DNA of 32,492 nt from a virus. The translations under genes were made by a program, and so were the position numbers. Of the stretch, positions 28,377-32,492 are shown piece by piece; the first letter of the stretch is position 1; every line of letters starts with the position of its first letter. Where the stretch lies: the IMG/VR virus record IMGVR_UViG_3300043331_000272, positions 1 to 32,492 of that record; one strand, given 5' to 3'. The notes beneath the pieces were generated by a model that was not told the DNA's origin, did not search any database, and saw only the letters and a list, made by a program, of their open reading frames with translations.

Positions 28377-28863
28377 GTCTTTAAAGCAGTTACGCGAAGC
28401 CAACGCGCATTTTCCATTTCCGAGGTATGTGCTGCAAACATGCGATAACGCATTGATGCTGTTTTGTGCAGGCTTCTACGGTAAGAATGATTGCGTATGG
28501 GTAGAAGAAGCCGGCATTACCAACGTGACCGCGGTTGACATTGATCAGGATAAAGTTAACGTAATGAAGTCGCTTTATCCCGATGAGTGGGAGTTTCTCG
28601 TTGAGGACGTTTACTCGTTTACGGCGAAAGCAACCTCTAAAGGTTTGGAATATACACTAGTGGTAGCTGATGTTCCCCTAACTCAGTTCGAGAGTTCTCG
28701 TCCCTGGTACAAGCATTGGTGTTTGTTATCGACTAAGTACGTGCTAATCACGGCCGAAGCTAATGCGTTTGTTAGAGCTGGACACCTTCCTAGAGACTGG
28801 AAAGTAAAAGCCGTCATTAACCGTACAAGCCAGTCTAGTTGGCTTTTTCTTTGCAAACGTTAA
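28354..28863 (+). CDS. Methyltransferase-fold protein (169 aa)
   Basis: ATG 28354 lies within the end of the deacetylase-like gene. VWVEEAGITNVTAVDIDQDK is a SAM-binding-type strand-loop-strand with acidic loop, followed by WEFLVEDVYSF and TLVVADVPL. The Gly-rich loop is weak (EEAGI), so SAM binding is probable rather than certain. The end (QSSWLFLCKR) is at a terminator hairpin. Last gene of the plus-strand operon. Confidence 0.65.
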   Translation: MNTIKPPKSLKQLREANAHFPFPRYVLQTCDNALMLFCAGFYGKNDCVWVEEAGITNVTAVDIDQDKVNVMKSLYPDEWEFLVEDVYSFTAKATSKGLEYTLVVADVPLTQFESSRPWYKHWCLLSTKYVLITAEANAFVRAGHLPRDWKVKAVINRTSQSSWLFLCKR

Positions 28864-28908
28864 GGGACCGCTAACCCGCAAGGAGAGGAGAACGGGCGCG
28901 GTCCCTTA
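28861..28908. terminator. Bidirectional terminator between convergent operons
   Basis: TAAGGGACCG (28861-28870) pairs perfectly with 28899-28908; an inner CCCG/CGGG helix extends it. The left arm contains the stop codon of the last plus-strand gene. It is followed by a copy of the 12-bp word. Minus-strand genes end about 40 bases to the right, so it can serve both transcripts. Confidence 0.75.
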
Positions 28909-28910
28909 AC

Positions 28911-28922
28911 AACCCCCACAGG
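28911..28922 (-). repeat. Dispersed 12-bp word, copy 6 (reverse orientation, intergenic)
   Basis: AACCCCCACAGG, followed by TGGGGG, so CCCCCA-CAGG-TGGGGG can fold. It lies between the bidirectional terminator and the last minus-strand gene. Confidence 0.8.
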
Positions 28923-28947
28923 TGGGGGAGCCACTAAAACTGGAGAA

Positions 28948-29040
28948 TTAGGCGGCTGCGTTTAGATCCCAACCCCAAATTAGTGCAATAACCAGCACGA
29001 TAAGGATTGCGACCAAAATCCAGCCTATGTTAAGTTTCAT
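28948..29040 (-). CDS. Single-span membrane peptide (30 aa)
   Basis: ATG at 29040-29038 runs to TAA at 28950-28948. After MKLN a hydrophobic run of about 18 residues (WILVAILIVLVIALIWGW) forms one membrane span; the end is short (DLNAAA). It overlaps the previous gene by 11 bases. Tiny membrane proteins are often found beside phage holins and could tune lysis; that is inference. Confidence 0.7.
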   Translation of the reverse strand: MKLNIGWILVAILIVLVIALIWGWDLNAAA

Positions 29041-29227
29041 GCCAGGTACGACCCCCACCGGACTCATCGTAATCTTCCTTCTCACGATGAGGAATGCCCG
29101 TTTCTACCCCTGTGGGGGTTTGAAGATTAAGGGTGCCGTTGTCATTAACCTTAAGAACGTGCGCTACGACTGCATCGCTGCCAGTCTCGGGAACATACAT
29201 TACATGGTCGCCACGCTTCTTTGCCAT
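29030..29227 (-). CDS. Hypothetical protein downstream of holin (65 aa)
   Basis: Starts MAKKRGDHVMYVPETGSDAV and continues AHVLKVNDNGTLNLQTPTG, a small beta-barrel pattern (SH3-like), with a charged Gly-rich end. Its ATG overlaps the holin stop by one base. A copy of the 12-bp word lies within it on the opposite strand sense. Role unknown, but part of the lysis operon. Confidence 0.65.
   Translation of the reverse strand: MAKKRGDHVMYVPETGSDAVVAHVLKVNDNGTLNLQTPTGVETGIPHREKEDYDESGGGRTWHET
29109..29120 (+). repeat. Dispersed 12-bp word, copy 7
   Basis: Exact CCTGTGGGGGTT on the plus strand within a minus-strand gene. Preceded by CTACC, so a short ACCC-CTGTG-GGGT fold is possible. Confidence 0.8.
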
Positions 29228-29466
29228 TACTTAACCTCCACGGATTCAGCACCAGGAAGAAGATCGCCTGCACCATTTTCGCCAATGAAGTTCTGTGCGA
29301 TGACGACCTTTGCAGCAGCAATACCACCGGCGATCAGAGAGGCATAAAGGACCTCGCTCCAATCAACCGAGCCTGTCAGGTCGAGAGCGATAAGAGTACC
29401 TAGGAACGTTTGTACAAACGTCCAAGCAACTCGCTCGACGAAGTCAACTAGCTTATTAACAGTCAT
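29227..29466 (-). CDS. Holin, r1t-type (79 aa)
   Basis: N-terminal amphipathic helix (VNKLVDFVERVAWTFVQTF) running into a first hydrophobic segment (LGTLIALDLTG), short turn, then SEVLYASLIAGGIAAAKVVI as second membrane segment, and an acidic Gly-rich tail. This is the pattern of r1t-like holins from phages of Gram-positive bacteria. It makes the membrane lesions that release the endolysin, whose gene lies directly upstream. Confidence 0.8.
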   Translation of the reverse strand: MTVNKLVDFVERVAWTFVQTFLGTLIALDLTGSVDWSEVLYASLIAGGIAAAKVVIAQNFIGENGAGDLLPGAESVEVK

Positions 29467-29469
29467 GTG

Positions 29470-30258
29470 TTATACCTCTCCGATTTCGTAATGGCGAAAG
29501 TGGTTCACGCCTCTGTAGTTGTACGGATAAAGTCCCATAGGGTAGTGACCCATTGAAAGCACGGAGTGAGTACCGTTGACGGTACCTACGTACATAGCTA
29601 TGTGTGTTGGATCACCTCTGCTGAACGCAGGACCCCAACCATCTGAGTTACCGTAAAAGACGGCATCGCCGGGTTCTAGGTCATTAACGCTACCAACGCG
29701 ATGACCGTTGCTTATCAAGGTGCCAGTGTAGCCTTGGCCGTCGTAGTTACGGCCATTAGGGTCTGGGGCACCACCAGCGTAGCAGCACACTGTATAGTAG
29801 GATGAACAGTCAAACCACGTTGGCACCGTAGGTGGCTTGATTTTGGGATACGGCCTAATTTGCCTATACGCGATCCTCATGCGATAATCATACCAATAGA
29901 AACCTGCCGCTACTATGGCCTCACGAACTGATTGTTTCGTGTACTCACCACAAAAGTTATCGGCGAGATTAATCGCTACACTATCGAAGGCCCACAGCTT
30001 AGGCTTGTTCGCAACATGCGACCTTTCCAAAGCTTCGTGCGTGGCAGTTCCGATGATGCCATCTACTTTCAGGCCCTTCTGTCGCTGAAAGGCTTTAACT
30101 GCCTGTTCTAACTCACCTCCGAAGAACGGTGTAAAGTTCTGACCTTTCCATTTATACATTTCGGGAAGAACGTGCGAAACAGCTCGTTTGTGTGCAACAA
30201 CATCGTTTCCTCGTAGACCACGTTTAAGCGGTCTACAGTGTGCTACGTTAGGCGGCAT
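29470..30258 (-). CDS. Endolysin: peptidoglycan-binding plus NlpC/P60-like domain (262 aa)
   Basis: I chose ATG at 30258 because GGTGA lies about 6 bases upstream; an in-frame GTG at 30267 is less well placed. Residues 10-75 form a PG_binding_1 domain (FGGELEQAVKAFQRQKGLKV, then DGIIGTATHEAL). The C-terminal part has WFDCSSYYTV with the likely catalytic Cys, LEPGDAVFYG and THIAMYVG with the His, as in NlpC/P60 or CHAP cell-wall peptidases. No signal peptide, so it depends on the holin. Confidence 0.88.
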   Translation of the reverse strand: MPPNVAHCRPLKRGLRGNDVVAHKRAVSHVLPEMYKWKGQNFTPFFGGELEQAVKAFQRQKGLKVDGIIGTATHEALERSHVANKPKLWAFDSVAINLADNFCGEYTKQSVREAIVAAGFYWYDYRMRIAYRQIRPYPKIKPPTVPTWFDCSSYYTVCCYAGGAPDPNGRNYDGQGYTGTLISNGHRVGSVNDLEPGDAVFYGNSDGWGPAFSRGDPTHIAMYVGTVNGTHSVLSMGHYPMGLYPYNYRGVNHFRHYEIGEV

Positions 30259-30403
30259 TACTTTCACCGTTATCGTTGTCGTCGTCGGGCGGAATTACGG
30301 CTTCGTTCTCGTCAGACTCATCCTCTGCTTCTGGCGTAGAGTGTTCAAGCGCATCCGCATCAGGCTCACCATCATCAACGTCGTCGTATGTTTCGTCGTT
30401 CAC
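30248..30403 (-). CDS. Highly acidic small protein (51 aa)
   Basis: GTG at 30403-30401 follows AAGGAGGGG. Nearly half the residues are Asp or Glu (MNDETYDDVDDGEPDADALE ... DDDNDNGESNAA) and there is almost no basic residue. Overlaps the endolysin start by 11 bases. The charge suggests DNA mimicry, metal binding or a chaperone-like role, none demonstrated. It is too short for many gene finders. Confidence 0.65.
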   Translation of the reverse strand: MNDETYDDVDDGEPDADALEHSTPEAEDESDENEAVIPPDDDNDNGESNAA

Positions 30404-30414
30404 TGTTCCCCTCC

Positions 30415-30681
30415 TTAACATTTGGGATTAGGCGGTATTTGAGCTAATAGGTCATTGTAGAAAACTGTAGCTATACTAGCTTCTCTTGCAGTTTCAGAGT
30501 TCTCTATCACTCTATCTCTAACTGATGTAAGAACAATCTTAAGAATGGTCCTATTCTCACTAGTCGCGACGCAGAGTTCGTGTCGAGTATTTGAGGCTCT
30601 ATTTAGTGCTACGAGAGAGATGATTGAAACGGCGCACCACGACATAGCACCAAGGACCATGAATATGGCTAGATATTTCAC
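30415..30681 (-). CDS. Small membrane protein (88 aa)
   Basis: N-terminal membrane span (LAIFMVLGAMSWCAVSIISLVALN, about residues 4-27), then a helical outer part (ELCVATSENRTILKIVLTSV) and a Cys at the C-terminus. ATGA-type overlap with the gene before it. Located in the lysis operon; it may act with the coiled-coil membrane protein upstream. Family not certain. Confidence 0.7.
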   Translation of the reverse strand: MKYLAIFMVLGAMSWCAVSIISLVALNRASNTRHELCVATSENRTILKIVLTSVRDRVIENSETAREASIATVFYNDLLAQIPPNPKC

Positions 30682-30944
30682 CCGAACACCTGATATATGG
30701 TGAACGCGAATACAATAGAAGCTATAGTGACCGAGATACAGCCGGTCCAGAGAGCTACCTTTAAGGACCTAAACTCAGTTCTTGAATCTTCTAACGCTTC
30801 TCTCAGTTGTTTAAGTCTTTCTTCGACGGCAGGTAAGGTTTCCGAAATTCTCTTATAATCTCTTTCCAAGTCCCTTAAGTCGTTCTCTATTCTTTCCAGC
30901 CGCCAATAAAGACCGTTAGGTGGAGTGGGCGGGACGGATGGCAT
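30678..30944 (-). CDS. Coiled-coil protein with C-terminal membrane span (88 aa)
   Basis: ATG at 30944-30942 overlaps the TGA of the tail gene; longer in-frame starts lie inside that gene. Pro-rich start (MPSVPPTPPNGLY), long charged coiled coil (RLERIENDLRDLERDYKRIS to about residue 60), then one membrane span (VALWTGCISVTIASIVFAFT). A tail-anchored topology, as in several phage lysis-operon proteins of holin or spanin-like function. Confidence 0.7.
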   Translation of the reverse strand: MPSVPPTPPNGLYWRLERIENDLRDLERDYKRISETLPAVEERLKQLREALEDSRTEFRSLKVALWTGCISVTIASIVFAFTIYQVFG

Positions 30945-32275
30945 CAGAACAATTGTATTGACGCTTGATCCTGGGGACACCCTAGTGTCACAAACTCGTC
31001 GTCGGCTGTTAGATGCAATTCTAATGCTACCCATGACAGTCCTATGTAACGACCTGCTGTTCCTCCGCTGATGTTAGAACCCCATCGCATAACAGTGTTG
31101 TTAACTTCTGATTCGGACCAATCGTGTGTGGAGCTGGGTGATAGGATGCGCCTCAACAACTCACTATCAACATTATCGAATGGAATCAACTCTATAACGT
31201 CCCCGGTTGGTCCAGCTTCGTTCTGATCTGAAAAGACTGTACCGCTGTGAGCCAATTGCATCTGGTCGCCAATATTAGCAGCAGGTGAGCTTTGATAATG
31301 TTCGCGCCAGCCATGCACACAACTAATCTCAACGCCGGAATCCAATGTGATGTTCTCAAACGTGAATTCTAGATATTCAGCACCCGTAGCCGGTGTATGG
31401 CATCTCAGACTGTGACCGTCTCCAGCGTCGGCGTGATCGCCACCCTCAGTACCGGGTGGAGCACCGTCACTGATCAACTGCCATGAATTTGCATCAATAG
31501 CATTTCCGGCTTCATCACTAAAATCGGTGGAGGCAGGGGACGCAGGGTTGTGAGTACCATTACCGTTGGGTTTGAGAAGTATACTTCTGCCAGGACCAAT
31601 GGGATACTGACTTGCATCGGTAGTAACTGCCATGTCATCCGTATACATAACGTGTGTGCCGCTGGAGGGACCGGTCATGCCCGAGTAACCTCTACCCGCA
31701 CAAATACCATTCCAGTCTGCGGCAGCTGTAGCACGAGTAACTTGCGTTTGATCTATGCCGTTGATTTTCCAGTCAACCGTCCACGGATTAGCAGAGGCGT
31801 CTAACACGGCGTCTAGCCTATACCAATGTTGGGGGCAGATACGAACGTCACCAATCTCTGCTTCTGTATATGTCCCACCCCACAAGTCAGCACTCTGGAT
31901 GAATCCTGCTTCTATATAACTGCTGCCAATGATCCTAAAACCAAAGCCTCCGTTACTCATTGTATTGTGGGTTCTGATGAAACAAGCTATGAGATTTGGT
32001 ACGGCACCAGGGATTTGTTCAATAGCGAAATAAACCCTAAACGCTAACGTTTGAGTAGCTGCGCCGCCCAGAGCACCGGATTGAAAATTCAGCCCGTAAC
32101 CGTTAGATGAAGCAGAAGTGTTGGTGGCCTTGACTTGGTAACCCGCACGGTTGTATTGGTTTTGAACTGCCACACAACCCAGCATCGCGCTACCAGGAGT
32201 ACCGCCCGTGCCGGACGCACCAGGATAACACAAGCCGTGTTCAAGTCCAATAAAAGCTAAGAGGTCTTTAGCCAC
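30944..32275 (-). CDS. Minor tail protein, lectin/LamG-like (443 aa)
   Basis: Start taken as GTG at 32275 (MAKDLLAFIGLEHG); TTG at 32281 is an alternative. The protein is Gly/Ser/Thr-rich and beta-rich throughout. Residues 80-220 (AFRVYFAIEQIPG, WYRLDAVLDAS, VDWKINGIDQTQV) resemble a concanavalin-like jelly-roll used for sugar binding, and a second beta domain follows (TGAEYLEFTFENITL). Position at the end of the late operon before lysis genes fits a receptor-binding or minor tail protein. Confidence 0.75.
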   Translation of the reverse strand: MAKDLLAFIGLEHGLCYPGASGTGGTPGSAMLGCVAVQNQYNRAGYQVKATNTSASSNGYGLNFQSGALGGAATQTLAFRVYFAIEQIPGAVPNLIACFIRTHNTMSNGGFGFRIIGSSYIEAGFIQSADLWGGTYTEAEIGDVRICPQHWYRLDAVLDASANPWTVDWKINGIDQTQVTRATAAADWNGICAGRGYSGMTGPSSGTHVMYTDDMAVTTDASQYPIGPGRSILLKPNGNGTHNPASPASTDFSDEAGNAIDANSWQLISDGAPPGTEGGDHADAGDGHSLRCHTPATGAEYLEFTFENITLDSGVEISCVHGWREHYQSSPAANIGDQMQLAHSGTVFSDQNEAGPTGDVIELIPFDNVDSELLRRILSPSSTHDWSESEVNNTVMRWGSNISGGTAGRYIGLSWVALELHLTADDEFVTLGCPQDQASIQLF

Positions 32276-32492
32276 TTTCAATCGCCTCTAACATTGCCAT
32301 GTATCCTGATGCATCATTTGCGATAGCCGTCCAAGTAAGCCTGATGAGGTCGCCACTTTCTAGCGTGGTGATGGTGGGCGAAGTGTTCTCATCCTGAAAG
32401 TCACCGCTTGCTAGTGATACGTCCCCTATAGTTGATGCACTAAACGCCGAGTTTCCACCTGCTGACTTCTGAAATCTTGCTGTGGTGGTAGC
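32268..32492 (-). CDS. C-terminal part of a tail-related protein (truncated by the window edge)
   Basis: An open minus-strand frame enters at the right edge and stops with TAA at 32270-32268, overlapping the next start by 8 bases. The 74 visible residues are Thr/Ser/Gly-rich and beta-type (FQKSAGGNSAFSASTIGDVS, then ITTLESGDLIRLTWTAI), typical of phage tail or fibre proteins. The N-terminus lies outside the window. Confidence 0.65.
   Translation of the reverse strand, partial: ATTTARFQKSAGGNSAFSASTIGDVSLASGDFQDENTSPTITTLESGDLIRLTWTAIANDASGYMAMLEAIESG

Noticed and set aside
29027-29347. 106-codon plus-strand ORF opposite holin and its neighbour
   Set aside because: The minus-strand frames form a continuous overlapping lysis operon with recognisable holin; the plus-strand frame has no ribosome binding site.
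1-32492. CRISPR array, insertion sequence, integrase or attachment site
   Set aside because: No regularly spaced direct repeats with spacers, no transposase or integrase motifs, and no phage-host attachment duplication were seen.

Overview
The window is an internal piece of a tailed double-stranded DNA phage, most likely an actinobacteriophage with siphovirus-type genes. The evidence is tightly overlapping small genes (many ATGA or GTGA junctions), strong GGAGG-type ribosome binding sites, GTG and TTG starts, phage-type tRNAs, a full replication and recombination set, a lysis cassette and the end of a tail-gene block. The transglycosylase-like protein (WCESR ... GLFQMGS ... GHG), the small Zn-ribbon proteins and the NlpC/P60-like lysin have an actinophage flavour. 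Base composition is moderate, with a few clearly GC-richer patches. The exact host cannot be told from the sequence; a Streptomyces-type host is plausible but unproven.

Layout. Bases 1-7.6 kb hold a dense plus-strand run of small, mostly unassignable genes. They are interspersed with two good tRNA genes (CAT and Leu-TAA) and one aberrant tRNA-like sequence, and start with a structured untranslated element (80-224). From 8.0 to 9.1 kb there is about 1.1 kb of mostly non-coding, very hairpin-rich DNA around one small secreted acidic protein. It is followed by a secreted lysozyme/transglycosylase-like protein. From 9.5 to 25 kb lies the DNA-metabolism region: basic conserved protein, Zn-finger protein, SNF2-type helicase, HTH protein, Cas4/RecB-like nuclease, Sak4-like RecA-fold ATPase, SSB-like protein, primase-helicase, DUF3310 protein, a uracil-glycosylase-like/DNA polymerase I fusion, SAM methyltransferase, RuvC-like resolvase and dCTP deaminase. 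From 26.2 to 28.9 kb is a four-gene cassette (glycosyltransferase-like, GNAT/FemAB-like, polysaccharide-deacetylase-like, methyltransferase-like) that suggests synthesis or remodelling of a sugar. All of this is on the plus strand and ends at a strong hairpin at 28861-28908.

From the opposite side, minus-strand late genes converge on the same point: a tail-protein C-terminus, a large lectin-like minor tail protein, two small membrane proteins, an acidic peptide, endolysin, holin and two small proteins, one of them a single-span membrane peptide. The early/middle operon therefore runs rightward, the late operon leftward, and a bidirectional terminator separates them.

The most unusual features are: (i) a 12-bp word, CCTGTGGGGGTT, with seven exact copies in both orientations and in different reading frames, plus near-copies; (ii) candidate structured RNAs at 80-224, 8621-8791 and 8918-9088, the last ending in a textbook intrinsic terminator; (iii) an apparent class II tRNA without an anticodon arm; (iv) three small genes each bounded by 15-16 bp direct repeats that cover the ribosome-binding-site/start-codon region; (v) GC-rich patches that look recently acquired; (vi) a polymerase with a degenerate uracil-glycosylase domain.
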